Assembly: GCF_963678635.1 (NCBI RefSeq)
Contig: NC_087062.1
Coordinates: 100,797,209-100,861,208, forward strand
Origin: Symsagittifera roscoffensis
Lineage: Eukaryota > Xenacoelomorpha > Acoela > Convolutidae
Direction: 5' to 3'
DNA: 64,000 nt
The notes under the pieces are model-generated. The model had not been told where the DNA came from. It searched no databases and saw only the letters and a list, made by a program, of their open reading frames with translations. The position numbers and the translations under genes were made by a program. Positions 1 through 10,296 of the stretch are shown here, piece after piece. Position 1 is the stretch's first letter; each line of letters begins with the position of its first letter.

Positions 1-424
1 GATCGAGTACAAGCTCTGCCGCTCTAAGATTGAAGCGGCAGACCTGAAACTTGAGGTCAGGTGAGGGTTCGTCCTCTCTCATCATCATTGCCAGGCAGGG
101 GATCGAGTACACGCTCTGCCGCTCTAAGACTGAAGCGGCAGACCTGAAATTAGAGGTCAAGTGAGGGCTCGTCCTCTCTCACCATCATTGCCAGGCAGGG
201 GTCGAGTACACGCTCTGTCGCTCTAAAACTGAAGCGGCAGAGTTAAAGCTAAAGGTCAAGTGAGGGTTCGACCTCTCTCACCATCATTGCCAGGCAGGGG
301 ATCGAGTACACGCTCTGCCGCTCTAAGACTGAAGCGGCAGACCTGAAACTAGAGGTCAAGTGAGGGCTCGTCCTCTCTCACCATCATTGCCAGGCAGGGG
401 ATCGAGTACACGCTCTTCCCCTCT
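1..424. repeat. 100-bp satellite array, segment 0
   Basis: Head-to-tail monomers of about 100 bp begin with GATCGAGTAC at 1, 101, about 200, 300 and 400, the last one partial. Each monomer contains two short inverted repeats: CTGCCGCT/AGCGGCAG, and GTGAG/CTCAC around the GGCTCGTCC core. The array runs off the left edge of the window and stops at GCTCT, where a UGT intron-like segment begins. Some monomers carry an alternative internal block (GCAGAGTTAAAG instead of GCAGACCTGAAA). Confidence 0.95.
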
Positions 425-1000
425 TGAAGTGAACTCCCTACCACTATGCTAATGTAAAATAATTCAAACAAGCCGAAAAAGCAAAAAAAAATAAAATGAG
501 CCGAACTAGAAGCGAATCATTTGATACATTTTATTTAACATATCGCTGCAACTTTGTCTGAAAAACGAAAAGGCTAGTATTATTTTTATAGTTACCCAAT
601 TTTTTCGGCGTTTATTTTTCCAAATCACAACACTCGCTGTTTCCACTTGAGTGTAACTTGAGGTGACTCATTCTGCGTGATAAAAACACCCTAGGCCAGT
701 AGGCGATCGGATGAAAACTGAGCAGCTGTCTCGCACAATTATTAGTGTTAAGCGTATGTTCTCCGGAATTGATTGTCCAAATATAGCATAAATGTGCCCG
801 TTTCTTGTTTAGCCTAAATAGAGGAGCGGCTGTTCCTGGGCAAATATCTGCCCCAAGGAAGAACCCTACAACACCCCAAAGTGAAGGCATTAGTCACGCA
901 TTGCGGCACAAACTCAGTACAAGACGCAATCTACGCAGCCAAACCCATACTCACATACCCTGGCTTTGCAGACCAGCCGCTCACTTCTAATCTGCTCATC
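425..1000 (+). pseudogene. Truncated UGT last-exon fragment, unit 1 (3' intron end plus exon start)
   Basis: Bases 425-812 match the intron-like segment preceding the complete UGT exon at 7192. They end in a pyrimidine-rich acceptor, TTTCTTGTTTAG. Exon homology runs 813-1000 and encodes the UDP-glycosyltransferase donor-binding signature region (THCGTNS, YPGFADQ). It then stops abruptly after the codons for LLI and continues into satellite DNA. The first complete codon after the acceptor is TAA where other units have TAC, so this copy is a nonsense copy even if spliced. The fragment lacks the remaining roughly 130 codons, including the membrane anchor. UGTs conjugate sugars to small lipophilic molecules in the endoplasmic reticulum; this piece could not do so. 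Confidence 0.85.
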
Positions 1001-1447
1001 TCGAGCGTGTACTCGAGGCAGGGGATCGAGTACACGCTCTGCCGCTCTAAGACTGACGCGGCAGACCTGAAGCTAGAGGTAAAGTTGGGGTCGTCCTCTC
1101 TCACCATCATTGCCAGGCAGGGGATCGAGTACAGGCTCTGCCGCTCTAAGACTGAAGCGGCAGACCTGAAATTAGAGGTCAAGTGAGGGCTCGTCCTCTC
1201 TCACCATCATTGCCAGGCAGGGGATCGAGTACACGCTCTGCCGCTCTAAAACTGAAGCGGCAGAGTTAAAGCTAAAGATCAAGTGAGGGTTCGACCTCTC
1301 TCACCATCATTGCCAGGCAGGGGATCGAGTACACGCTCTGCCGCTCTAAGACTGAAGCGGCAGACCTGAAACTAGAGGTCAAGTGAGGGCTCGTCCTCTC
1401 TCACCATCATTGCCAGGCAGGGGATCGAGTACACGCTCTTCCGCTCT
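1001..1447. repeat. 100-bp satellite array, segment 1
   Basis: Four complete monomers (starts near 1024, 1123, 1223, 1323) and a partial one follow the truncated exon. The join contains a 14-bp inverted repeat, GAGCGTGTACTCGA then TCGAGTACACGCTC, separated by 9 bases (1003-1039). The first monomer is the GACGCGGCAG...AAGTTGGGG subtype, which is found next to every truncated exon. Confidence 0.93.
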
Positions 1448-1995
1448 TGAAGTGAACTCCCTACCACTATGCTAATGGAAAATAATTCAAACAAACCGAA
1501 AAAGCAAAAAAAAATAAAATGAGCCGAACTAGAAGCGAATCATTTGATACATTTTATTTAACATATCGCTGCAACTTTGTCTGAAAACCGAAAACGCTAG
1601 TATTATTTTTATAGTTACCCAATTTTTTCGGCGTTTTATTTCCAAATCACAACACTCGCTGTTTCCACTTGAGTGTAACTTGAGGTGACTCATTCTGCGT
1701 GATAAAAACACCCTAGGCCAGTAGGCGATCGGATGAAAACTGAGCAGCTGTCTCGCACAATTATTAGTGTTAAGTGTATGTTCTCCCGAATTGATTGTCC
1801 AAATATAGCATAAGTGTGCCCGTTTCTTGTTTAGCCAAATATCTGCCCCAAGGAAGAACCCTACAACACCCCAAAAAGAAGGCATTCGTCACGCATTGCG
1901 GCGCAAACTCAGTGCAAGACGCAATCTACGCAGCCAAACCCATGCTCACATACCCTGGCTTTGCAGACCAGCCGCTCACTCCTAATCTGCTCATC
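1448..1995 (+). pseudogene. Truncated UGT last-exon fragment, unit 2 (27-bp deletion)
   Basis: The intron-like part is 1448-1834 and exon homology runs 1835-1995. Compared with the other units, 27 bases straddling the first codons of the exon are missing. The acceptor TTGTTTAG is therefore joined to AAATATCTGCC, and the residues equivalent to YIEERLFLG are lost. The deletion is a multiple of three. The signature region (THCGANS, YPGFADQ) is retained, and the copy breaks at the same LLI codon as its siblings before entering satellite. Confidence 0.85.
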
Positions 1996-2842
1996 TCGAG
2001 CGTGTACTCGAGGCAGGGGATCGAGTACACGCTCTGCCGCTCTAAGACTGACGCGGCAGACCTGAAGCTAGAGGTCAAGTTGGGGCTCGTCCTCTCTCAC
2101 CATCATTGCCAGGCAGGGGATCGAGTACACGCTCTGCCGCTCTAAAACTGAAGCGGCAGAGTTAAAGCAAGAGGTCAAGTGAGGGTTCGTCCTCTCTCAC
2201 CATCATTGCCAGGCAGGGGATCGAGTACACGCTCTGCCGCTCTAAGACTGAAGCGGCAGACCTGAAACTAAAGGTCAAGTGAGGGCTCGTCCTCTCTCAT
2301 CATCATCGCCAGGCAGGGGATCGAGTACATGCTCTGCCGCTCTAAGACTGAAGCGGCAGACCTGAAATTAGAGGTCAAGTGAGGACTCGTCCTCTCTCAC
2401 CATCATTGCCAGGCAGGGGATCGAGTACACGCTCTGCCGCTCTAAGACTGAAGCGGCAGACCTGAAACTAGAGGTCAAGTGAGGGCTCGTCCCTCTCACC
2501 ATCATTGCCAGGCAGGGGATCGAGTACACGCTCTGCCGCTCTAAGACTGACGCGGCAGACCTGAAACTAGAGGTCAAGTGAGGGCTCGTCCTCTCTCACC
2601 ATCATTGCCAGGCAGGGGATCGAGTACACGCTCTGCCGCTCTAAAACTGAAGCGGCAGAGTTGAAGCTAGAGGTCAAGTGAGGGTTCAGCCTCTCTCACC
2701 ATCATTGCCAGGCTGGGGATCGAGTACACGCTCTGCCGCTCTAAGACTGAAGCGGCAGACCTGAAGCTAGAGGTCAAGTGAGGGCTCGTCCTCTCTCACC
2801 ATCATTGCCAGGCAGGGGATCGAGTACACGCTCTGCCGCTCT
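1996..2842. repeat. 100-bp satellite array, segment 2
   Basis: Eight complete monomers (starts near 2019, 2119, 2219, 2319, 2419, 2518, 2618, 2718) and a partial one at 2818. Three sequence subtypes are interspersed. The subtype next to the exon fragment is again GACGCGGCAG...AAGTTGGGG. Differences in monomer number between segments (4, 8, 9, 5, 7 complete) are what unequal exchange would give. Confidence 0.93.
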
Positions 2843-3422
2843 TTGAAGTGAACTCCCTACCACTATGCTAATGGAACATAATTCAAACAAGCCGAAAAAG
2901 CAAAAAAAATAAATAAAATGAGCCGAACTAGAAGCGAATCATTTGATACATTTTTTTAAACAAATCGCTGCAATTTTGTCTGAAAAACGAAAACGTTAGT
3001 ATTGTTTTTATAGTTACCCAATTTTTTCGGCGTTTTTTTTTCCAAATCACAACACTCGCTGTTTCCACTTGAGTGTAACTTGAGGTGACTCATTCTGCGC
3101 GATAAAAACACCCTAGGCCAGTAGGCGATCGGACGAAAACTGAGCTGCTGTCTCGCACAATTACTAGTGTTAAGCGTATGTTCTCCCGAATTGAAAGTCC
3201 AAATATAGCATAAGTGTACCCGTTTATTGTTTAGCCTACATAGAGGAGCGGCTGTTCCTGGGCAAATATCTGCCACAAGGAAGAACCCTACAACACCCCA
3301 AAATGAAGGCATTCGTCACGCATTGCGGCGCAAACTCAGTGCAAGACGCAATCTACGCAGTCAAACCCATGCTCACATACCCTGGCTTTGCAGACCAGCC
3401 GCTCACTTCTAATCTGCTCATC
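2843..3422 (+). pseudogene. Truncated UGT last-exon fragment, unit 3
   Basis: The intron-like segment 2843-3234 ends in CGTTTATTGTTTAG. Exon homology spans 3235-3422 and is open from the acceptor (YIEERLFLGKYLP) through the UGT signature to LLI. Reading continues into the satellite until about 3572, adding roughly 50 unrelated codons. If upstream UGT exons lie to the left of the window, this unit is a structurally usable alternative last exon giving a protein without a membrane anchor. No upstream exon is visible here, so this is inference. On present evidence it is a truncated fragment. Confidence 0.82.
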
Positions 3423-4370
3423 TCGAGCGTGTACTCGAGGCAGGGGATCGAGTACACGCTCTGCCGCTCTAAGACTGACGCGGCAGACCTGAAGCTAGAG
3501 GTCAAGTTGGGGCTCGTCCTCTCTCACCATCATTGCCAGGCAGGGGATCGAGTACACGCTCTGCCGCTCTAAAACTGAAGCGGCAGAGTTAAAGCAAGAG
3601 TTCAAGTGAGGGTTCGTCCTCTCTCACCATCATTGCCAGGCAGGGGATCGAGTACACGCTCTGCCGCTCTAAGACTGAAGCGGCAGACCTGAAACTAAAG
3701 GTCAAGTGAGGGCTCGTCCTCTCTCATCATCATTGCCAGGCAGGGGATCGAGTACATGCTCTGCCGCTCTAAGACTGAAGCGGCAGACCTGAAATTAGAA
3801 TTCAAGTGAGGACTCGTCCTCTCTCACCATCATTGCCAAGCAGGGGATCGAGTACACGCTCTGCCGCTCTAAAACTGAAGCCGCAGAGTTAAAGCTAGAG
3901 GTTAAGTGAATGTTCGTCCTCTCTCACCATCATTGCCAGGCAGGGGATCGAGTACACGCTCTGCCGCTCTAAGACTGAAGCGGCAGACCTGAAGCTAGAG
4001 GTCAAGTGAGGGCTCGTCCTCTCTCACCATCATTGCCAGGCAGGGAATCGAGTACACGCTCTGCCGCTCTAAGACTGACGCGGCAGACCTGAAGCTAGAG
4101 GTCAAGTTGGGGCTCGTCCTCTCTCACCATCATTGCCAGGCAGGGGATCGAGTACATGCTCTGCCGCTCTAAAACTGAAGCGGCAGAGTTGAATCTAGAG
4201 GTCAAGTGAGGGTTCGTCCTCTCTCACCATCATTGCCAGGCTGGGGATCGAGTACACGCTCTGCCGCTCTAAGACTGAAGCAACAGACCTGAAGCTAGAG
4301 GCCAAGTGAGGGCTCGTCCTCTCTCACCATCATTGACAGGCAGGGGATCGAGTACACGCTCTGCCGCTCT
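3423..4370. repeat. 100-bp satellite array, segment 3
   Basis: Nine complete monomers start near 3446 and repeat every 100 bp to 4246, with a partial one at 4346. This is the longest segment in the cluster. The perfect 14-bp inverted repeat at the exon junction lies at 3425-3461. Confidence 0.93.
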
Positions 4371-4945
4371 TGAAGTGAACTCCCTACCACTATGCTAATG
4401 TAAAATAATTCAAACAAGTCGAAAAAGCAAAAAAAAAATAAAATGAGCCGAACTAGAAGCGAATCATTTGATACATTTTATTTAACATTTCGCTGCAACT
4501 TTGTCTGAAAAAAGAAAACGTTAGTATTATTTTTATAGTTACCCAATTTTTTCGGCGTTTTTTTCCAAATCACAACACTCGCTGTTTCCACTTGAGTGTA
4601 ACTTGAGGTGACTCATTCTGCGTTATAAAAACACCCTAGGCCAGTAGGCGATCGGACGAAAACTGAGCAGCTATCTCGCACAATTATTAGTGTTAAGCGT
4701 ATGTTCTCCCGAATTGAAAGTCCAAATATAGCATAAGTGTGCCCGTTTCTTGTTTAGCCTACATAGAGGAGCGGCTGTTCCTGGGCAAATATCTGCCACA
4801 AGGAAGAACCCTACAACACCCCAAAGTGAAGGCATTCGTCACGCATTGCGGCGCAAACTCAGTGCAAGACGCAATCTACGCAGCCAAACCCATCCTCACA
4901 TACCCTGGCTTTGCAGACCAGCCGCTCACTTCTAATCTGCTCATC
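4371..4945 (+). pseudogene. Truncated UGT last-exon fragment, unit 4
   Basis: The intron-like segment 4371-4757 ends in TTTCTTGTTTAG. Exon homology is 4758-4945 and is open throughout, with the same signature residues (THCGANS, YPGFADQ) and the same breakpoint after LLI. The open frame continues into satellite to about 5074. One base of the junction inverted repeat differs (ACTCTA instead of ACTCGA), so this copy has drifted since amplification. Confidence 0.82.
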
Positions 4946-5493
4946 TCGAGCGTGTACTCTAGGCAGGGGATCGAGTACACGCTCTGCCGCTCTAAGACTG
5001 ACGCGGCAGACCTGAAGCTAGAGGTCAAGATGGTACTCGTCCTCTCTCACCATCATTGCCAGGCAGGGGATTGAGTACACGCTGTGCCGCCCTAAAACTG
5101 AAGCGGCAGGGTTAAAGCTAGAGGTCAAGTGAGGGTTTGTCCTCTCTCACCATCATTGCCAGGCAGGAGACCGAGTACACGCTCTGCCGCTCTAAGACTG
5201 AAGCGGCAGACCTGAAGCTAGAGGTCAAGTGACGGCTCGTCCTCTCTCACCATCATTGCCAGGCAGGGGATCGAGTACACGCTGTGCCGCTCTAAGACTG
5301 ACGCGGCAGACCTGAAGCTAGAGGTCAAGTTGGGGCTCGTCCTCTCTCACCATCATTGCCAGGCAGGGGATCGATTACAAGCTCTGCCGCTCTAAAACTG
5401 AAGCCGCAGAGTTGAAGCTAGAGGTCAAGTGAGGGTTCGTCCTCTCTCACCATCATTGCGAGGCAGGGGATCGAGTACACGCTCTGCCGCTCT
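4946..5493. repeat. 100-bp satellite array, segment 4
   Basis: Five complete monomers (starts near 4969, 5069, 5169, 5269, 5369) and a partial one at 5469. The last complete block ends in TTGCGAGGCAGG instead of TTGCCAGGCAGG, a private variant. Confidence 0.92.
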
Positions 5494-6065
5494 TGAAGTG
5501 AACTCCTTACCACTATGCTAATGGAAAATAATTCAAAAAAGCCGAAAAAGCAGGAAGTAAAATGAGCCGAACTAGAAGCGAATCTTTTGATACATTTTAT
5601 TTAACATTTCGCTGCAATTTTGTCTGAAAAACGGAAACGTCAGTATTATTTTTATAGTAACCCAATTTTTTCGGCGTTTTTTTTCCAAAACACAACACTC
5701 TCCGTTTCCACTTGAGTGTAACTTGAGGTGAATCATTCTGCGTGATAGAAACACCCTAGGCCAGTAGGCGATCGGACGAAAACTGAGCAGCTGTCTCGCA
5801 CAATTATTAGTGTTAAGCGTATGTTCTCCCGAATTGATTGTCCAAAAATAGCATACGTGAGCCCGTTTTTTGTTTAGCCTACATAGAGGAGCGGCTGTTA
5901 GTGGGCAAATATCTGCCCCAAGGAAGAACCCTAAAACACCCCAAAGTGAAGGCATTCGTCACGCATTGCGGCACAAACTCAGTGCAAGACGCAATCTACG
6001 CAGCCAAACCCATACTCACATACCCTGGCTTTGCAGACCAGCCGCTCACTTCTAATCTGCTCATT
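5494..6065 (+). pseudogene. Truncated UGT last-exon fragment, unit 5
   Basis: The intron-like segment 5494-5877 ends in CCGTTTTTTGTTTAG, and exon homology 5878-6065 is open. It differs from the complete exon by a few substitutions near the start (LVGKYL for LFLGKYL-type sequence, THCGTNS for THCGANS). The breakpoint is the same codon, here ATT instead of ATC. Its intron-like segment shares the short poly-A variant of the complete copy at 6814-7191, so units 5 and 6 are closest relatives. Confidence 0.82.
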
Positions 6066-6813
6066 TCGAGCGTGTACTCGAGGCAGGGGATCGAGTACAC
6101 GCTCTGCCGCTCTAAGACTGACGCGGCAGACCTGAAGCTAGAGGTCAAGTTGGGGCTCGTCCTCTCTCACCATCATTGCCAGGCAGGGGATCGAGTACAC
6201 GCTCTGCCGCTCTAAAACTGAAGCGGCAGAGTTAAAGCTAGAGGTCAAGTGAGGGTTCGTCCTCTCTCACCATCATTGCCAGGCAGGGGATCGAGTACAC
6301 GCTCTGCCGCTCTAAGACTGAAGCGGCAGACCTGAAACTAGAGGTCAAGTGAGGGCTCGTACTCTCTCACCATCATTGCCAGGCAGGGGATCGAGTACAC
6401 GCTCTGCCGCTCTAAGACTGACGCGGCAGACCTGAAGCTAGAGGTCAAGTTGGGGCTCGTCCTCTCTCACCATCATAGCCAGGCAGGGGATCGAGTACAC
6501 GCTCTGCCGCTCTAAGACTGACGCGGCAGACCTGAAGCTAGAGGTCAAGTGAAGGCTCGTCCTCTCTCGCCATCATTGCCAGGCAGGGGATCGAGTACAC
6601 GCTCTGCCGCTCTAAGACTGACGCGGCAGACCTGAAGCTAGAGGTCAAGTTGTGGCTCGTCCTCTCTCACCATCATAGCCAGGCAGGGGATCGAGTACAC
6701 GCTCTGCCGCTGTAAGACTGAAGCGGCAGACCTGAAGCTAGAGGTCAAGTGAAGGCTCGTCCTCTCTCGCCATCATTGCCAGGCAGGGGATCGAGTACAC
6801 GCTCTGCCGCTCT
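6066..6813. repeat. 100-bp satellite array, segment 5
   Basis: Seven complete monomers (starts near 6089 to 6689) and a partial one at 6789. This segment has an internal two-monomer periodicity. GAAGGCTCGTCCTCTCTCGC variants alternate with TTGGGG/TTGTGG monomers carrying CATCATAGCC, indicating recent local duplication of a 200-bp dimer. Confidence 0.92.
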
Positions 6814-7191
6814 TGAAGTGAACTCCTTACCACTGTGCTAATGGAAAATAATTCAAACAAGCCGAAAAAGCAAGAAATAAAATGAGCCGAACTAGAAGCG
6901 AATCATTCGATACATTTTATTTAACATTTCGCTGCAACTTTGTCTGAAAAACGGAAACGTTAGTATTATTTTTATAGTAACCCAATTTTTTCGGCGTTTT
7001 TTTTCCAAATCACAACACTCGCTGTTTCCACTTGAGTGTAACTTGAGGTGACTCATTCTGCGTGATAAAAACACCCTAGGCAAGTAGGCGATCGGACGAA
7101 AACTGAGCAGCTGTCTCGCACAATTATTAGTGTTAAGCGTATGTTCTCCCGAATTGATTGTCCAAATATAGCATGCCCGTTTCTTGTTTAG
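6814..7191 (+). other. 3' part of the intron preceding the UGT last exon
   Basis: This segment is homologous to the five intron-like segments in the array. It starts exactly where satellite ends and finishes with TTTCTTGTTTAG, a good splice acceptor. The upstream intron sequence and the donor are not in the window, because satellite occupies the region where they would lie. Confidence 0.7.
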
Positions 7192-7781
7192 CCTACATAG
7201 AGGAGCGGCTGTTCCTGGGCAAATATCTGCCCCAAGGAAGAACCCTACAACACCCCAATGTGAAGGCATTCGTCACGCATTGCGGCGCAAACTCAGTGCA
7301 AGACGCCATCTACGCAGCCAAACCCATGCTCACATACCCTGGCTTTGCAGACCAGCCACTCACTTCTAATCTGCTCATCAACCTCGGAGTTGCCAAACTG
7401 CTCACCAAGTTCGACTACCTCAATATGGCCGCCTCACTTGAGGGCTTGTTGGCCGAACCCAACTACTCCCAGATGGTGGGCAGACTGGAACAGATCAATG
7501 GGCAGCAGATGCAGCTGGGCGGGTGGGGCACAGCAGGTGTGCAGCTACTGGAGAGAGTGATTGGGGGCCAGGTGACCCTCAACACAAGTGTGGCTGCTGA
7601 AGACGTCTTCGGGTGGCCACTGTATGACGTCATCGCCATTTGCTCTCTCCTCCTCTCAGCTGCACTGTCCATTCTATTGGCCGCCATTTGCTGCTTCCTC
7701 AAGTTACTCTGCTGCTTCTGCGCTAAAGGAGGAGCAAAGCGGCAACCCAAAAACAAACTGAAATCTGCCAAGAGCGACTGA
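7192..7781 (+). CDS. UDP-glycosyltransferase (UGT), complete last exon
   Basis: This is the C-terminal 196 codons of a UDP-glycosyltransferase. These ER-membrane enzymes transfer sugar from a UDP-sugar to lipophilic substrates. The exon starts after the acceptor TTTCTTGTTTAG in phase to read YIEERLFLGKYLPQG. It carries the family signature (FVTHCGANS...DAIY...YPGFADQ), with Cys where most family members have the second Gly of HGG. A C-terminal hydrophobic stretch (about residues 143-175, rich in Leu, Ile, Ala and Cys) follows, then a basic tail ending KSAKSD and a TGA stop. That topology, a lumenal domain, one membrane segment and a short Lys-rich cytosolic tail, is typical of animal UGTs. 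GC content is clearly higher than in the flanking repeats. Upstream exons are outside the window or lost, so whether the locus is active is unknown. It is the only untruncated member of the local array. Confidence 0.85.
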
Positions 7782-8197
7782 AGTTAAAACATTGCTCCTA
7801 GACCAGGGCCAAAGCTGGTCTGTATTTCTCGACAAACGTCAGCAGATAACGTAAACTAAGTAAGATCCAGCATGCTAAAACGAATGCCAACTGCATATTT
7901 GGCAGTAATCAAAACCTATTGTATGTCCTACTGCAGTTTTCTTTTTTATTGCAAATATAGTTTTATAGTTTTAAATTATAGAATTTTAACCAAGCAGTTT
8001 TTACAAACAAAGAGTTTTCTATAAGGGCTCGAGCAGTAGCTCCCTCCTCAATTCTGGTTGCCAAATTTTCCGAAGGGTCCCCCTTTGGTATAACTTTATG
8101 ACATATGCATTCTTAGCTGAACAACCTCAATATTTTTGTACAGGCGCTAAGCGCCAATATGATTAATTTCGAGGGGGGGGGCAAAAAAAGCGCATTT
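7782..8197 (+). other. 3' flank of the UGT exon
   Basis: No coding signal is visible. The stretch is AT-rich, contains a 13-bp palindrome GGCGCTAAGCGCC at 8143-8155 and a run of ten G just before the assembly gap. A polyadenylation signal is not obvious. Confidence 0.5.
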
Positions 8198-8397
8198 NNN
8201 NNNNNNNNNNNNNNNNNNNNNNNNNNNNNNNNNNNNNNNNNNNNNNNNNNNNNNNNNNNNNNNNNNNNNNNNNNNNNNNNNNNNNNNNNNNNNNNNNNNN
8301 NNNNNNNNNNNNNNNNNNNNNNNNNNNNNNNNNNNNNNNNNNNNNNNNNNNNNNNNNNNNNNNNNNNNNNNNNNNNNNNNNNNNNNNNNNNNNNNNN
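8198..8397. other. Assembly gap (200 N)
   Basis: Exactly 200 ambiguous bases, most likely a scaffolding spacer of unknown true length. It truncates the 3' LTR of element 1 and hides the junction between that element and the UGT cluster. Confidence 0.99.
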
Positions 8398-8735
8398 TTA
8401 TTTTCGGCCGGATAGATTCGTGCAACTTCTTAGTCTAATACCGATCCTAATCTTACTCTTATACTATCTAGTCTCAGGTTGTTTAACTATTCTCTACTAG
8501 GCTCAATAGATCTAGGGTATACTGGTTTATTGCGGCTGCTGAAGTTCTCTTGGAGAGGCAACTAATTTCTAAGTTAAATTCAAATCTCTCTGGTGCTGAA
8601 ATTACAAGTAATTTCAGCACTTACAAATAAGTGGGTTGTTAGTTATATGGATCATGATTGGTTAATATTAAATACTTAACAGTGGTAAAATATCTAATTA
8701 ATCCAATCATAAAATATAGTTTAGATCAGGTTCCA
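8398..8735 (-). repeat. Element 1 3' LTR (truncated by gap)
   Basis: The first 338 bp of the LTR, starting TGGAACCTGATC on the minus strand at 8735. It aligns without indels to 28000-28337, with 8 substitutions by eye. It contains a 28-bp near-palindrome at 8593-8620 with 13-bp arms GTGCTGAAATTAC / GTAATTTCAGCAC around a 2-base centre. The sequence immediately before the LTR in element orientation is purine-poor except GGATGGG, so the polypurine tract is weak or short. Confidence 0.85.
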
Positions 8736-10215
8736 CCCATCCGGGTTTTACAGAGTTTTTTAGAATTATCTTTCTGCAATTTAAAGGAAGGATGATGGAC
8801 GTTGGTATTTGGCGAACATCGTACTTTTGTCCGGTTTCTTTTTGTTAGAGAAGTTCCAGGACGCTGGAGTGAGGGGCATCAATCGTCGTGTCTTCTTGTG
8901 ACAACGATGGTGTTTCCCAATGAAATCAATCTGATTCCAGAATGGTTTGCTATGACGGGTTTTTCTGTTTTATGTAGAGAACTTCTTTTGTGTTCGACCT
9001 CGTCTGGGAATGGCGTGGAGATTGTGCGTGGAGGGGATGCCTTGTAACTCGGATCTGTACGTATACTCGAACATCGAGGTAGTCATTGGTCTAGTTCAAT
9101 GAAGTCCTTTTCTGCGAAGTCAAGTCGTACTCTAAATCCTTTGAGTTTGTGATTGTGGACGGCATATCGGTTTGTGGTTGGCCATTCTTTTTTAAGTGTA
9201 GTGGGGTCATTTTATCTTTGGATGTTCGTCTTTGTTGTTGTGTGCTGATCTATATACTGCAAAGTATAGTTTACATTTTATAAAATTTTTATCAGTTCAG
9301 TGTTTTAATTATGATTTTGGTTAGTTGTTTTCACAAAAGCATTTTGTTTTAGTTCGGTTATTTTGAAGAGTTACTCACCTTTGAGTACCTCTTATTAATA
9401 ATAAAAGTGTGGTCACAAAGCGTGGATGTAGCGCGGTGGGTTAGGCCGGGAGTGGGAGTATGATTTCGTGCGGTTTCTGTGAGAGGTCCTGTTATGTGAT
9501 AACGTTTTATGTTGGGTTTATGGTGGTTTTTCTTATGTTTCGTTGGTTGTGTCCTTTTTTTAAAAATCAAATTGTTTTTGTTATGGGTTTGTCTTTCGAC
9601 TTTTTTGTGTTTTATTATTTCTTTCTTAGACTTTATAATAGTCTTCAAAAGAATAAATTATCCAGTTTTAAACTGGGTTAATCCGGTTTGGGTACTGTTG
9701 GTTTTCTTTTCTTAGTCATGCTGTTATTCTATGATTTGTGGTGTTTAGTAAGCTGCGTTGGTTAGTTTTGTTTAGTATATAATTCCTTTCCAACCGGGTT
9801 AAAGGAAAGTTTGAAACTTGTTATCGCGTGTTAGAGTTGTTGAGCGTGAAAGCTTGAAACTGAAATTCATTATTTAAACAATTCTTCGTGGGCGATCTGT
9901 GCGTGTTTGGATAGAATTCTTGTGCGAGTGAATGAAAATATCAAAAGGTTAGTACTGCATTTTCGTTTTATCAATTTACTACATAGAATTTTAATTTTAC
10001 TGCTAGTTTTGGGAAAAAATTAAATTACAAATTTTCATTTTTTATGAAATTTACTGCTTTTGGGGAAACAATTTATAAATCAATTTACTACATTTGGTAT
10101 AAATTTTATCAGTTTATCTTGTGGAAAATATTAGTGAAATGAAGAATTTTAACAAGTTTATTTTTTATTTTGCTTTTGTGTTTCTTCAGATGATCCTGGT
10201 ATGAAGGCTAAAGAT
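8736..10215 (-). other. Element 1 3' untranslated region
   Basis: This is the sequence between the ORF-C intron and the 3' LTR. It matches the element 2 3' region (50651-51875) over most of its length, then continues about 265 bp beyond the point where element 2 is broken. Short open frames here are not conserved in element 2. A stem-loop at 9366-9393 (12-bp arms with one mismatch, loop of 4) is conserved with 51481-51508. Confidence 0.7.
9366..9393 (-). other. Conserved stem-loop in element 3' UTR
   Basis: Inverted repeat with arms AAGAGTTACTCA and TGAGTACCTCTT around CCTT, with one mismatched pair. The homologous position in element 2 has a perfect 12-bp stem. Conservation of pairing in two diverged copies suggests an RNA structure, but no role is known. 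Confidence 0.5.
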
Positions 10216-10293
10216 CTAAATGAAACATGAGTAAAAATTGGTTAGTATTTATTTTAAATTTATTAGTGAAGATTATGTATAAATTATACTTAC
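10216..10293 (-). other. Intron directly downstream of ORF-C (element 1)
   Basis: On the minus strand the stop codon TAA is followed by CAG and the donor GTAAGTATAA. The intron contains a perfect TACTAAC branch-like motif (10241-10247) and ends in TGTTTCATTTAG. Its length is 78 bp. Element 2 has the same donor, branch motif and a similar acceptor in a 79-bp intron, although the interior has diverged. Confidence 0.65.
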
Positions 10294-10296
10294 CTG

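Noticed and set aside
255..290. GGTTCGACC in some satellite monomers, resembling a tRNA B box / T-arm
   Set aside because: The flanking bases do not form a T-stem, no A box is found at the right distance, and most monomers have GGCTCG instead.
612..890. Antisense open frames of 92-127 codons repeated in each UGT unit (also near 1529, 2956, 5572, 6892)
   Set aside because: They lie opposite the UGT exon and its intron end, differ in length between units, and are explained by recent duplication of the same DNA.
805..990. 61-codon plus-strand frames in alternative frames of the UGT fragments
   Set aside because: Shadow frames of the UGT exon with no domain; the correct frame shows the UGT signature.
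1..7190. CRISPR-like appearance of regular repeats
   Set aside because: The units are contiguous 100-bp tandem monomers without unique spacers, in eukaryotic DNA.
8802..9715. Open frames in the 3' UTR of element 1
   Set aside because: Not maintained in element 2 and on the wrong strand for the element genes.
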